Part shown: piece after piece, positions 40,568 to 49,904 of the stretch
Numbering within the stretch: the first letter of the stretch is position 1
How the letters are laid out: every line of letters starts with the position of its first letter
Origin: Salinicoccus sesuvii
GTDB taxonomy: Bacteria; Bacillota; Bacilli; Staphylococcales; Salinicoccaceae
Assembly (NCBI RefSeq): GCF_042648145.1
Contig: NZ_JBHRWV010000001.1
Coordinates: forward strand, 124,001-188,000
Direction: 5' to 3'
DNA: 64,000 nt
The notes under the pieces: generated by a model
Database searches by the model: none
What the model saw: the letters and a program-made list of their open reading frames with translations, nothing else
What the model was told of the DNA's origin: nothing
Made by a program: the position numbers and the translations under genes

Positions 40568-42079
40568 ATGGAACTGGCATTCTCCGGAACTTCCGGCATT
40601 CTGATCATGCTTTTCTACGGCGTCATCATGTTGTTGATTGGTGTCGTTACCTTCATAAGAAACAAGAAAGTACATAGCAGTCTCGAAGAGTATTATCTCG
40701 GTGGTAGAGGGTTTGGGACATTGGTCCTATTCTTCACTTTCTTTGCAACACAGTATAGCGGCAATACAGTAATCGGTTATTCAGCCGAGGCGTATCGCGT
40801 GGGATATGCCAATCTCGTCACTGTACCATTCTTTATAATGATTATTTTGGTCTATCTCGTCTTCGCACCGAGAATGTATCGGCTGAGCAAAAAGCATAAA
40901 ATCGTCACCCCGGTCGACTTCTTAGATATGAAGTTCAAATCGAAAGCAGTCTCCATCCTAGCCGCCATACTCATGCTGTATGCGCTCGGCAACTTTTTAC
41001 TTGAACAGCTGATCGCCATCGGCCAAGGTGTAGCAGGTCTGACAGGCGGCACTGTACCCTACCAGGCCGGTGTCGTATTCTTCATCATCATCATGATTGT
41101 CTATGGTTGGCTCGGCGGCATGCGCTCTGTAGCATATACCGATACGATGCAGGGTGTTGCCCTGTTGGTTGGTGTCTTTATGCTGCTGATCGGCACAATC
41201 ATTTATTTTGGTGGACTGCCAGCAGCGGGGGACTATATCAGAACATATTCACCCGAAAATCTCGGTGTACCGGAAGGAGGCGGTCTAGTCAGATGGACCA
41301 ACTTCCTCATTCTTGTCGGTATCGGTGCAGCCGTTTATCCAAATGCCATCCAAAGAATATTTGCAGCCAAGAATGAGCGGACGCTCAAACGATCGCTGAC
41401 ACAGATGGCATGGATGCCGTTTCTAACAGCCGGTGTCGTCTTTGTGATAGGTATTCTCGCTTATACTGCATTCCCAGATCTAAGTGTGGAAGAGTCGGAA
41501 CAGATTGTCGGCATGATGGCGAGTGCCATCGCAAATCAGAATATCATCTTCTACATTGCCATGATCATGCTGTTCGGCGGTATCATAGCAGCCATCGTTT
41601 CCACTGCAGATTCTGTATTGTTGACGTTTTCTTCAATTATTTCAAAGGATATTTATGGGCGTTATATCAATAAGAGTGCCACAGACAACAGAAAGATTCT
41701 CGTCGGTAAGGTCATTGGTGTCCTAGTAGTCGGTTTCCTTCTGATGGTTGCCTGGAACCCGCCTGGCACACTCTATCAAATATTCGTACTTAAACTCGAA
41801 ATTCTGGTGCAAGTTGCGCCTGCAATCATCATCGGCCTCTATTGGGAACGGAGTCATGCCAAGTCAGTATTTGTAGGGATGCTCATCGGTGCACTAGTCG
41901 CAGCCGCCTTCACCTTCTTAAGCTTTACACCTCTTGGCATCTTCAGTGGTGTTTGGGGACTGATCATCAATTTGATCATCTATATCAGCGGCAGTCTCCT
42001 GTTCGGTAAGGCATCTTCTGAATCTGTAGAAACCGATATACTAAAAGTCGGGAACTCAGCCCATTCTGTAAGGGGATAG
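40568..42079 (+). CDS. Sodium:solute symporter (SSS family)
   Basis: 503 aa with about thirteen membrane segments. Family blocks: YYLGGRGFGTLVLFFTFFAT near the N-terminus, the Na+-site region and VYPNAIQRIFAAKNERT, the SSS signature position. The segment AAIVSTADSVLLTFSSIISKDIY is typical. The solute may be an amino acid, carboxylate or pantothenate-like compound. It is co-transcribed with the small upstream subunit; a terminator follows. Confidence 0.9.
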   Translation: MELAFSGTSGILIMLFYGVIMLLIGVVTFIRNKKVHSSLEEYYLGGRGFGTLVLFFTFFATQYSGNTVIGYSAEAYRVGYANLVTVPFFIMIILVYLVFAPRMYRLSKKHKIVTPVDFLDMKFKSKAVSILAAILMLYALGNFLLEQLIAIGQGVAGLTGGTVPYQAGVVFFIIIMIVYGWLGGMRSVAYTDTMQGVALLVGVFMLLIGTIIYFGGLPAAGDYIRTYSPENLGVPEGGGLVRWTNFLILVGIGAAVYPNAIQRIFAAKNERTLKRSLTQMAWMPFLTAGVVFVIGILAYTAFPDLSVEESEQIVGMMASAIANQNIIFYIAMIMLFGGIIAAIVSTADSVLLTFSSIISKDIYGRYINKSATDNRKILVGKVIGVLVVGFLLMVAWNPPGTLYQIFVLKLEILVQVAPAIIIGLYWERSHAKSVFVGMLIGALVAAAFTFLSFTPLGIFSGVWGLIINLIIYISGSLLFGKASSESVETDILKVGNSAHSVRG

Positions 42080-42090
42080 AGAACATAAGT

Positions 42091-42127
42091 AGAAGCACCC
42101 ATTCCAATCTGGAGCGGGTGCTTCTTT
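42091..42127 (+). terminator. Terminator after the SSS symporter
   Basis: AGAAGCACCC (42091-42100) pairs with GGGTGCTTCT (42116-42125), with an inner TTCCA/TGGAG stem and a short T run. Confidence 0.75.
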
Positions 42128-42166
42128 ATGCTGCGGAAATGAATTGAAACCCTTTTCATATTTTCG

Positions 42167-42195
42167 TTGACATTACTTCGAGTGCGTATTATATT
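42167..42195 (+). promoter_or_regulatory. Strong promoter of the galactonate operon
   Basis: TTGACA (42167-42172), 17 bases, TATATT (42190-42195). Confidence 0.7.
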
Positions 42196-42203
42196 AGGAA
42201 CAA

Positions 42204-42240
42204 GTTCATATATAAGAACGCTGTTCACATATGAGAACGC
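42204..42240. promoter_or_regulatory. Tandem IclR-type operators
   Basis: Two copies of GTTC-N8-GAACGC, at 42204-42221 and 42223-42240, 19 bases apart, with interiors differing at two positions. They start just after the predicted transcription start and before the IclR gene. Confidence 0.7.
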
Positions 42241-42275
42241 ATCTAAAGAAATAACACAAGAAGTGAGGTGCAGTC

Positions 42276-43028
42276 ATGTCGGTAAAATCTGCAGAAAGAG
42301 TATTGGATATCATCGAATACTTAAGTCGTATGGAAAACGGAGTTTCTTTGATGTCACTTTCAAAAGAATTAGAAATTCCAAAGAGCAGCATGTCCCAGCT
42401 TCTCCAGACGATGGTCGGTAGAGGGTATCTGACAAAATCGGAAAGCAATCTCTATAAACTGGGTCATAAGCTGATTATTGCAGGAAATAAGGCCCGTACA
42501 AGCAATGATATATACAGCGCGAGCTTACCGATACTCAAAGACAAGATCGCATTAACAGGGGAAACGATGTTTCTGGCCATAAGGTCTTCGACCGAAATCA
42601 TATACCTAGCCAAGGTGGACAGTGACCGTGCCCAAAGAACGACAGCGCAACCTGGTACACGCAAACCGCTCCATTCAACAGGGCTCGGCAAAACCTTCCT
42701 AACCTTCGAAGCAGAAGATATTAGAGACGATCTGCTCGAGCGTATGGATTATGAAAGGTTCACTAGTCATACGATAACGGACGCCCGAACTTTGAGGACA
42801 GAGCTCGAAAAGTACAAAGCACAAGGTTACGTGGTGGACGACGAAGAGGGTGAAGAAGGTGTCTATTGTTTAGCTGCGCCGGTCTACAACGACGCCGGTC
42901 ACATCATCGCGGCCGTCAGTTGCGCAGGCAATAAGAACCGGATGCTAAAGAACGAAGCAGCTATTGCAGATTACATTATGCAAGCAGGCAGGGAGATTTC
43001 AAAGACGCAAGGACACAATAGTGGATGA
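42276..43028 (+). CDS. IclR-family regulator of galactonate catabolism
   Basis: 250-aa regulator with an N-terminal winged helix (MSLSKELEIPKSSMSQLLQTM) and a C-terminal effector-binding GAF-like domain (TTAQPGTRKPLHSTGLGKTFL, VYCLAAPVYN, AAVSCAG). This layout resembles KdgR/IclR repressors that sense 2-keto-3-deoxy acids. It is the first gene of the operon it presumably represses through the tandem dyads. The kinase gene starts 46 bases downstream. Confidence 0.88.
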   Translation: MSVKSAERVLDIIEYLSRMENGVSLMSLSKELEIPKSSMSQLLQTMVGRGYLTKSESNLYKLGHKLIIAGNKARTSNDIYSASLPILKDKIALTGETMFLAIRSSTEIIYLAKVDSDRAQRTTAQPGTRKPLHSTGLGKTFLTFEAEDIRDDLLERMDYERFTSHTITDARTLRTELEKYKAQGYVVDDEEGEEGVYCLAAPVYNDAGHIIAAVSCAGNKNRMLKNEAAIADYIMQAGREISKTQGHNSG

Positions 43029-43074
43029 TGGAATACTTGATCCATTATCTCAAAATGGGAGAGGCGGCAGTGGA

Positions 43075-44055
43075 ATGTACGTTATTCTAATAGATTCAGG
43101 TACAACCAATACGCGCATCCGAATAGTGGATGAACAATCGAAAACAGTGATTGATGCATTGAAGATAGAAGTGGGCGTCAAAAACGCCGCTATGGATAAG
43201 AGCAACAAGGGGCTCAAGACAGCCATCGAACAAGGTATTAAGGAAGTGCTCGATAAAAATGCACTTGAAATATCAGATATCGGCCATATCATTGCTTCAG
43301 GTATGATTACTTCGAATCTTGGGCTCAGGGAGGTGCCACATATTGTCGCTCCCGCTAATGTCGATGATTTCAGAAAAGGCATGGAGAAAGACGAAATCTA
43401 TGGCATTTCCTGCTACTTCATCCCGGGGATGAAAAATAAGGCGATCGATGGAAGCGGTACCTTGGAGGAAATCCGAGAGATGGATATCATGCGGGGTGAG
43501 GAAGTTGAAGTGTTTGGCTTGCTTGAACAGATGGATATTAGCGGAGAAGGTGTCATCGTGTTACCCGGTTCCCACACGAAGTTCGTCAGAGTGAGTAAGG
43601 ACAAGCAACTGATATCCTGCTTTTCGACATTGGGTGGTGAACTGGTACAAGCAGTTCAAAGCAATACCATCCTCTCGAGCTCACTTGAGGATGGTTTGAT
43701 AGATACACTGGAGACTGAGCACTTGGAAAATGGATACTTAAAGGCGAAGACAGAAGGACTGACACGGTCCCTCTTTGGTGTCCGACTACTTGATATGTAT
43801 ACGGCTGTATCTGGTAATCAGCGGGCCAACTATCTGCTCGGTGCCATCTACCACGAAGATGTCCAGGCGCTGAAATTCTATACAGACGGTCTTGATCTCG
43901 ACTGGCTTATCGTAGGGGGATCAGAAATTTTGAAGAACAGCATGTCACATCTCCTTTCGCTTGAGTTTTCTGATAAAAAGATTATCAAGGCCTCACAAGA
44001 AGTAGTGGAGCAGTCCTACATCACAGGCTCTATCATGATACACGACAATCACTAG
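43075..44055 (+). CDS. dgoK: 2-dehydro-3-deoxygalactonokinase
   Basis: Sugar-acid kinase phosphorylating 2-keto-3-deoxygalactonate at C6, the second step of the De Ley-Doudoroff pathway. DgoK family features: LIDSGTTNTRIRI (phosphate site), ASGMITSNLGLREVPH, LPGSHTKFVRV and LGAIYHEDVQAL. The ATG at 43075 (326 aa) follows GGGAGAGG. The upstream in-frame extension overlaps the IclR gene and is rejected. Neighbouring dgoA and dgoD complete the pathway. Confidence 0.88.
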   Translation: MYVILIDSGTTNTRIRIVDEQSKTVIDALKIEVGVKNAAMDKSNKGLKTAIEQGIKEVLDKNALEISDIGHIIASGMITSNLGLREVPHIVAPANVDDFRKGMEKDEIYGISCYFIPGMKNKAIDGSGTLEEIREMDIMRGEEVEVFGLLEQMDISGEGVIVLPGSHTKFVRVSKDKQLISCFSTLGGELVQAVQSNTILSSSLEDGLIDTLETEHLENGYLKAKTEGLTRSLFGVRLLDMYTAVSGNQRANYLLGAIYHEDVQALKFYTDGLDLDWLIVGGSEILKNSMSHLLSLEFSDKKIIKASQEVVEQSYITGSIMIHDNH

Positions 44056-44109
44056 TTTAATTGACCGTATCAGATTAAAAATACTCGATATAGAACTTGG
44101 AGGATGGAT

Positions 44110-45087
44110 ATGGCACCCAAAGTTTTAATAATGAAGCCGATACCTAAAGATGTTGAAACATTCATCGCTGGATACTGTGACTATGAAATATGGGACAAGA
44201 ACTATCCAATGCCCGAAGACACATTGCTGGAAAAGCTCGCTACAGTGGATGGGCTGATGCCAGCTAAAGAAAAGATAGACAGCGCATTACTTGATCAGGC
44301 ATCGAACCTCAAGATTATCTCTAATATTTCGGTTGGTTACGCCAACTTCGATACGGATGAAATGAGAAAGCGTAACATCATGGGCACGAACACGCCCTAT
44401 GTACTGGACGAAACAGTGGCCGATACGGCATTCGGTCTGATGCTTCTAGCGGGGCGTAAATTTTCGCTGCTTGATCGCTACGTAAAGACGGGGCAATGGA
44501 AAGTGAAGGATGATCCGATATTTCTCGGGAGAGATATCCATCATGCGACACTTGGGATCTTCGGCCTCGGCAGAATTGGTGAGAAGGTCATCCGTCGTGC
44601 TGTCAGAGGATTCGATATGAATGTCATCTACCATAATCGATCACGGAATGAAGCGGTCGAGAAAGAATATGATGTCGAATATGTCAGCAAAGAGGATTTG
44701 CTCAAGCGCTCAGACTTTATTTTAACGCTATTGCCGTTAACGGAGCAGACGACAAATTATATCTCACACGAAGCGTTTGATCTGATGAAGGAAGATGCAT
44801 TCCTGATTCATCTCTCCAGAGGAAAAGTGGTCGATGAGGCAGCTCTGATTAAAGCACTCGAAGAGAACCGGATTGCGGGGGCTGGCCTCGATGTCTACGA
44901 AGAAGAGCCAGTATCCCCTGATAACCCGCTACTCGGCATGGATAATGTGGTTACACTCCCTCATGTGGGTTCTGCCACCGAGCAAACACGCGATGACATG
45001 GCTATGCGCGCAGCCGAGAACCTGATTCAGGGACTGCAGGGCGACAAACCGAAAGACCTGATAAAAGAACTCGATACACTCAAATAG
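44110..45087 (+). CDS. D-isomer-specific 2-hydroxyacid dehydrogenase
   Basis: NAD(P)-linked reductase of 325 aa. Rossmann site GIFGLGRIGEKV, then the arginine in HLSRGKVVDE, glutamate in YEEEPVSPDNP and histidine in LPHVGSATE, the standard Arg-Glu-His catalytic set. GGAGG is 6 bases before the ATG at 44110; an ATG two codons earlier is too close. Its presence inside the galactonate operon is not required by the classical pathway; reduction of 2-keto- or 2,5-diketo-acids, or of glyoxylate, are possibilities. Confidence 0.88.
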   Translation: MAPKVLIMKPIPKDVETFIAGYCDYEIWDKNYPMPEDTLLEKLATVDGLMPAKEKIDSALLDQASNLKIISNISVGYANFDTDEMRKRNIMGTNTPYVLDETVADTAFGLMLLAGRKFSLLDRYVKTGQWKVKDDPIFLGRDIHHATLGIFGLGRIGEKVIRRAVRGFDMNVIYHNRSRNEAVEKEYDVEYVSKEDLLKRSDFILTLLPLTEQTTNYISHEAFDLMKEDAFLIHLSRGKVVDEAALIKALEENRIAGAGLDVYEEEPVSPDNPLLGMDNVVTLPHVGSATEQTRDDMAMRAAENLIQGLQGDKPKDLIKELDTLK

Positions 45088-45129
45088 ATAAGAACAGATG
45101 AATCAAATAGAAGATAGGTGGAGAAATCT

Positions 45130-45756
45130 ATGACAGTACTCGAAAAAATCAAGAACCATAAGATGATTGGCATACTGCGTGGTTATGACACGGATGATGC
45201 GGTGAAGATTGTGGATGCACTCGTACAAAACGACTTCCGGGTCATCGAAGTGGCACTCAATTCTCCGAATGCAAAAGAGACGCTTAAGTCACTGAAAAAG
45301 CATTTCGGCGATGACATCACACTTGGCGCTGGTACTGTGCTGACTGTTGAGGATGCTAAAGAGTGTATCGATATTGGCGTTGAATTCTTGTTGGCACCAG
45401 TGTACGGCGAGGCAGTACTTGAGTTCGCGAATCAACAAGACATCCTGTATATACCTGGGTGCTACACACCGACTGAAATGTACGATGCCCATATGAAAGG
45501 GGCTAAAATGATTAAAGTTTTCCCAGCGGGTCAGCTTGGATCAGCTTATATCAAGGACGTACTGGCTCCAATGAATGACCTCGTTCTTCTGCCGACGGGC
45601 GGAGTGAGCGAAGAGAATATCAACACGTTCTTTGAAGTCGGTGCAGCGGCAGTTGGTATCAATTCTGCCCTTGTTCCTTCGAACCGGACAGTAGACGATG
45701 AGCTTGTAGCGGAAATTGGTGAACGTGTTCAAAAACTGAAAGGCAAGGTGGAGTAG
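45130..45756 (+). CDS. dgoA: 2-dehydro-3-deoxy-6-phosphogalactonate aldolase
   Basis: Class I KDPG/KDPGal aldolase, 208 aa, splitting the phosphorylated keto-deoxy acid into pyruvate and glyceraldehyde 3-phosphate. Glu40 (VIEVALNSP) and the Schiff-base Lys129 (MIKVFPAG) are both in place. AGGTGGAG supports the ATG at 45130 rather than the upstream GTG. KDPG and KDPGal aldolases are hard to separate by sequence; the neighbouring dgoK and dgoD make the galacto form likely. The dgoD ATG follows 1 base after the stop. Confidence 0.88.
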   Translation: MTVLEKIKNHKMIGILRGYDTDDAVKIVDALVQNDFRVIEVALNSPNAKETLKSLKKHFGDDITLGAGTVLTVEDAKECIDIGVEFLLAPVYGEAVLEFANQQDILYIPGCYTPTEMYDAHMKGAKMIKVFPAGQLGSAYIKDVLAPMNDLVLLPTGGVSEENINTFFEVGAAAVGINSALVPSNRTVDDELVAEIGERVQKLKGKVE

Positions 45757-45757
45757 T

Positions 45758-46906
45758 ATGAAGATTAAAAGTTATGAGATGTTCACAGTGCCACCAAGAT
45801 GGCTGTTTTTAAAAGTCGAGACGGATGACGGACTCATCGGCTGGGGTGAACCGGTCATCGAAGGTAAAGCAGCGACTGTAAAGGCAGCAGTCGCCGAGCT
45901 GATGGATACGATTATCGGCAAGGATCCGATGAATATTGAAGGCATCTGGAACGAACTTTACCGTTCAGGATTCTACCGCGGGGGTCCGATTCTCATGAGT
46001 GCGCTTGCTGGCATCGACCAGGCGCTATGGGATATCAAAGGTAAATACTACGATGCACCGGTCCATCAACTACTCGGTGGTAAAGCAAGGGAGAAAATCA
46101 AGGTGTATTCATGGGTCGGGGGCGACCGTCCACAAGATGTGGGCGCAGCCGCATTGGAACTGAAGAATACCGGCATCACAGCCGTGAAGATGAACGCAAC
46201 AGAAGAGCTGCAGTATATCGATTCCTACAGCAAAGTCGACGAAGTACTTGAACGCGTCGCTTCCATCCGCGAGGCTTGCGGGAAGGACTTTGGCATCGGC
46301 ATCGACTTCCATGGTCGTGTCCATAAACCAATGGCGAAAGTGCTCGCAAAGGAACTGGAGCAATTCAGACCGATGTTCCTAGAAGAACCAGCGCTGCCTG
46401 AGAATAATGAAAACTTGCGGGATATTGCGATGCATACATCCATTCCCATCGCGACAGGTGAACGCATGTTCTCGAAATGGCAATTCAAGACTTTGCTTCA
46501 GGACGGTTATGTGGATATCATCCAGCCGGATTTGTCACATGCTGGTGGGATCACCGAATGCAAGAAGATCATCTCGATGGCTGAGGCCTATGATGTGGCG
46601 GCTGCACCTCACTGTCCACTCGGCCCGATTGCGCTTGCAGCCTGCATCCAAGTCGATGCGACGTGTCATAATGCAGTCATCCAGGAGCAGAGCCTCGGTA
46701 TTCACTACAACAAAGGCAATGATATTTTGGACTACGTAACCGATGCTTCAGTCTTTGAGTATACAAAGGGGCATGTTGAAGTACTCGATAAGCCAGGTCT
46801 TGGCATTGAGATTAACGAAGACTATGTCAGAGAGCGCAGCCTTGTTGGTCACAACTGGAAGAACCCGGTATGGAAGCACGAAGACGGCAGTATCGCAGAG
46901 TGGTAA
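45758..46906 (+). CDS. dgoD: D-galactonate dehydratase
   Basis: Enolase-superfamily enzyme converting D-galactonate to 2-keto-3-deoxygalactonate. Length is 382 aa, and the active-site residues fall at the same numbers I recall for the E. coli enzyme: Asp183 and His185 (GIDFHGR), Glu209 (FLEEP), Glu235 (TGERMF) and His285 (APHCPLGP). It lies directly downstream of the aldolase and 19 bases before a GntP permease, giving a complete galactonate module. Confidence 0.95.
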   Translation: MKIKSYEMFTVPPRWLFLKVETDDGLIGWGEPVIEGKAATVKAAVAELMDTIIGKDPMNIEGIWNELYRSGFYRGGPILMSALAGIDQALWDIKGKYYDAPVHQLLGGKAREKIKVYSWVGGDRPQDVGAAALELKNTGITAVKMNATEELQYIDSYSKVDEVLERVASIREACGKDFGIGIDFHGRVHKPMAKVLAKELEQFRPMFLEEPALPENNENLRDIAMHTSIPIATGERMFSKWQFKTLLQDGYVDIIQPDLSHAGGITECKKIISMAEAYDVAAAPHCPLGPIALAACIQVDATCHNAVIQEQSLGIHYNKGNDILDYVTDASVFEYTKGHVEVLDKPGLGIEINEDYVRERSLVGHNWKNPVWKHEDGSIAEW

Positions 46907-46925
46907 TAAGAAAGGGGAATGAATA

Positions 46926-48287
46926 ATGTCTAATGAAGTGTGGTTGATTATTGCGACCGTTATTGGAATCGCTTTACTATTGTTCCTGATCATGAAAGTA
47001 CAGCTTCACGCTTTTGTAGCATTACTGATCGCATCACTCTTCATCGGCCTGGCGACAGGCATGAGCCCGATGGACATCATCGGTGTCATTGAAAGCGGTA
47101 TGGGTGGTACCCTCGGCTTCATCGCAGTGGTCGTCGGTCTCGGTGCCATGTTCGGTGAAGTACTCAAAGTCTCCGGAGGTGCCGAGCGATTGGCGCTCAC
47201 ACTGATCGACAAGTTCGGTGAGAAACGCTCGCAGTGGGCACTCGGTTTTACAGGTTTTCTCGTCTCAATTCCAGTTTTCCTGGATGTAGCGCTCGTCATC
47301 CTGATCCCGATTGTCTATTCACTAGCTACAAAAACCAGGAAATCGCTGTTGTACTATGGTATACCGCTACTCGCAGGTCTTGCTGTTGCGCATAGTTTCG
47401 TCCCACCGACACCTGGGCCGATGACCGTTGCTGCAATGCTTGGCGTCGATCTCGGCTGGGTTATCCTCTTCGGTATCGCAGCAGGTATTCCTGCTATGAT
47501 TCTGGCGGGTCCTGTATTCGGTAAATTCATTGGTAACAGAATTCATCTCGAAATCCCGGATTATCAAAAGCTTGAGGAAGATGTCAGCGCCATGCAGAAG
47601 GAGCGCGACATGCCAAGCTTCAAGCTAGTATTCTCACTCATCCTGATTCCGCTTGTCCTAATCTTAGCCAATACCGTAACTGGTGCGATTGTTGGAGATG
47701 AGTCCACAAACCTCTTTGCTGAAAGTATCCAGTTTGTCGGACACCCATTCGTGGCACTGATCATCACGGTGGTACTGACATTCATGCTACTCGGTACACG
47801 TCGTGGCTACACAAGAGGGGAAGTGCAGGAGATTGCGACGAAAGCACTTGAACCTGCAGGTATCATCATTCTGATCACCGGTGCAGGTGGTGTATTCAAG
47901 GAAGTGCTGATTCAAAGTGGTGTCGGCGACGTTATGGGTAACCTGGTTGTTGGCGTCGGATTGCCGCTTGTCATTGCTGCATTCCTCATCACAACATTTG
48001 TCCGTGTGGCTCAGGGCTCTGCAACAGTAGCGATGGTTACAGGTGCTGGACTCATGTCACCGATTATCGCTGTTAGCCCCGTCACGCAACCTGAACTTGG
48101 TCTGATTGCGATTGCGATCGCAAGTGGTGCAACAGTCCTCTCCCACGTCAATGACTCCGGTTTCTGGCTGGTCAACCGATTCTTCGGGATGACTACCGGC
48201 GAAACGCTGAAGTCGTGGACGGTCATGGAGACCATTATCGGACTAACAGGCTTTGTCGTTGTACTGATCATCAGTATATTCATATAA
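46926..48287 (+). CDS. GntP-family permease, probable galactonate importer
   Basis: 453-aa inner-membrane H+ symporter with about twelve segments. GntP blocks: LGAMFGEVLKVSGGAERLA, VSIPVFLDVALVI, PTPGPMTVA and HVNDSGFWLVNRFFGM. AAAGGGGA precedes the ATG. As last gene of the dgo operon it most likely imports galactonate, although many GntP members take gluconate; the separate gluconokinase just downstream makes dual use conceivable. Confidence 0.9.
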   Translation: MSNEVWLIIATVIGIALLLFLIMKVQLHAFVALLIASLFIGLATGMSPMDIIGVIESGMGGTLGFIAVVVGLGAMFGEVLKVSGGAERLALTLIDKFGEKRSQWALGFTGFLVSIPVFLDVALVILIPIVYSLATKTRKSLLYYGIPLLAGLAVAHSFVPPTPGPMTVAAMLGVDLGWVILFGIAAGIPAMILAGPVFGKFIGNRIHLEIPDYQKLEEDVSAMQKERDMPSFKLVFSLILIPLVLILANTVTGAIVGDESTNLFAESIQFVGHPFVALIITVVLTFMLLGTRRGYTRGEVQEIATKALEPAGIIILITGAGGVFKEVLIQSGVGDVMGNLVVGVGLPLVIAAFLITTFVRVAQGSATVAMVTGAGLMSPIIAVSPVTQPELGLIAIAIASGATVLSHVNDSGFWLVNRFFGMTTGETLKSWTVMETIIGLTGFVVVLIISIFI

Positions 48288-48291
48288 CTCT

Positions 48292-48320
48292 AAACCCCAT
48301 GCGGTGCATGGGGTTTTTGT
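48292..48320 (+). terminator. Terminator of the galactonate operon
   Basis: AAACCCCATGC pairs with GCATGGGGTTT around GGT, followed by a T run. Confidence 0.9.
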
Positions 48321-48377
48321 GTCCAGCAGCAAAAAAACATATAATAGAAATAACAGATTAAATGAGGAGGAGAAGGC

Positions 48378-49892
48378 ATGAAGAAATATATGATGGGTCT
48401 TGATATCGGGACGACGGCGGTGAAGGCGGTACTGTTCAATACGACGGGGCAATACGTCGATAAAGAGACCGTCCACTACCCACTCCACACACCGAATGTG
48501 CATACCGCTGAGCAGGATCCGGACGAGATTCTCATGAAAGCGATCCAGGCAATCAAAGTACTCGTCGCGCGTAACGAGTGCAGTAACGACATCGAATTCA
48601 TCTCATGTTCATCCGCCATGCATAGTCTCATTCTGCTCGATCGCTCCGGCAGTCGGCTGACAGAGTGCATTACATGGGCAGATCGTCGCAGCGAAGATGT
48701 CGCTGAAGCTTGGAACACCAAAAAAGGTGTAGACATATATAGACGGACAGGCACACCGATCCATCCGATGAGTCCATTCATCAAGCTGCTCTACTTCAAG
48801 GATGAAGCACCTGAAATGTATAGCCGCATTGGCAAGATAGTCGGCATTAAGGAATACGTACTGCATCACTTAACAGGACTTTATGGCGTCGACAAGTCTA
48901 TCGCAAGCAGCATGGGTATGATGAACCTTGAAACGTCCGAATGGGACGCAGAGTTGCTTGAGCTGCTCGAACTTAGCCCAGAGCAGCTACCAAATATCGT
49001 TGATACGACGCGTGCCTATACGCCGACTAATACGGCCACAAGCCACCTTGGTATCACTGGAGATACAAAGATTATCATCGGGGCAAGTGACGGCGTACTT
49101 GCGAACCTCGGGGTCAATGCCATTGAGGAGGGCGATATCGCAATCACAATTGGTACGAGTGGCGCCATCCGCACAGTCATTGATGCACCAAAAACGGATC
49201 CGAAGATGCGCACGTTTTGCTATCATCTGACGAACGATCATTACGTCATCGGCGGGCCCGTGAACAATGGTGGTGTTGTTTTGAGGTGGATTCGGGACGA
49301 GCTATGCCAGGAAGAAGTTGGCGAGGCCGAATCGAAGGGTAAAGATCCATACGAGGTGATGACCCAGGCCGCAAAAGATGTTCCGCCTGGCAGTAATGGT
49401 CTCATCTTCCACCCCTACCTCGCCGGTGAGCGTGCGCCGCTGTGGAATGCAAAGGCAGTCGGTTCTTTTTACGGCATGACGTTGTCCCACAGTAGGAGCC
49501 ATATGATCCGTGCAGCGATGGAAGGGGTGGTATACAACCTCTATAGCGTCTATCTTGCACTCCGTGAGCAGATGAATACTGTTAAGAGCATAAAGGCGAG
49601 TGGGGGATTTGCTAGAAGTGAAATGTGGAAACAGCTTATGTCGGATGTGTTCGGTGAACGACTGACAGTACCAAAGTCCTACGAATCGAGTGCATTTGGT
49701 GCTTGTCTGCTCGGCCTGCACGCGATTGGGAAGATGGATGACTTGAACGCGGTGGCAGGTTTCGTTGGCGAAAGCGATGCTTATGCGCCGGATGAAAAAG
49801 CATATATGAAGTACCAGGACATCATGAGTGTCTATATAGAAATCGGCCGCGCATTGGAGCCGTTCTATGACAGAATGGATGACATTAGATAA
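48378..49892 (+). CDS. gntK: Gluconokinase (FGGY family)
   Basis: FGGY carbohydrate kinase of 504 aa converting gluconate to 6-phosphogluconate. Phosphate 1 motif GLDIGTTAVKAVLF, the ITWADRRS substrate block, GTSGAIRT (phosphate 2) and KASGGFARSEMWKQL (adenosine site) are visible. A GGAGGAGAAGG ribosome site precedes the ATG. It follows the galactonate operon terminator and begins a new unit whose next gene is translationally linked. Confidence 0.88.
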   Translation: MKKYMMGLDIGTTAVKAVLFNTTGQYVDKETVHYPLHTPNVHTAEQDPDEILMKAIQAIKVLVARNECSNDIEFISCSSAMHSLILLDRSGSRLTECITWADRRSEDVAEAWNTKKGVDIYRRTGTPIHPMSPFIKLLYFKDEAPEMYSRIGKIVGIKEYVLHHLTGLYGVDKSIASSMGMMNLETSEWDAELLELLELSPEQLPNIVDTTRAYTPTNTATSHLGITGDTKIIIGASDGVLANLGVNAIEEGDIAITIGTSGAIRTVIDAPKTDPKMRTFCYHLTNDHYVIGGPVNNGGVVLRWIRDELCQEEVGEAESKGKDPYEVMTQAAKDVPPGSNGLIFHPYLAGERAPLWNAKAVGSFYGMTLSHSRSHMIRAAMEGVVYNLYSVYLALREQMNTVKSIKASGGFARSEMWKQLMSDVFGERLTVPKSYESSAFGACLLGLHAIGKMDDLNAVAGFVGESDAYAPDEKAYMKYQDIMSVYIEIGRALEPFYDRMDDIR

Positions 49893-49904
49893 GGAGGTGA
49901 TTTC

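Noticed and set aside
42145..42158. cre-like TGAAACCCTTTTCA before the galactonate promoter
   Set aside because: Matches 10 of 11 defined positions but lacks the central CG, the most conserved part of cre.
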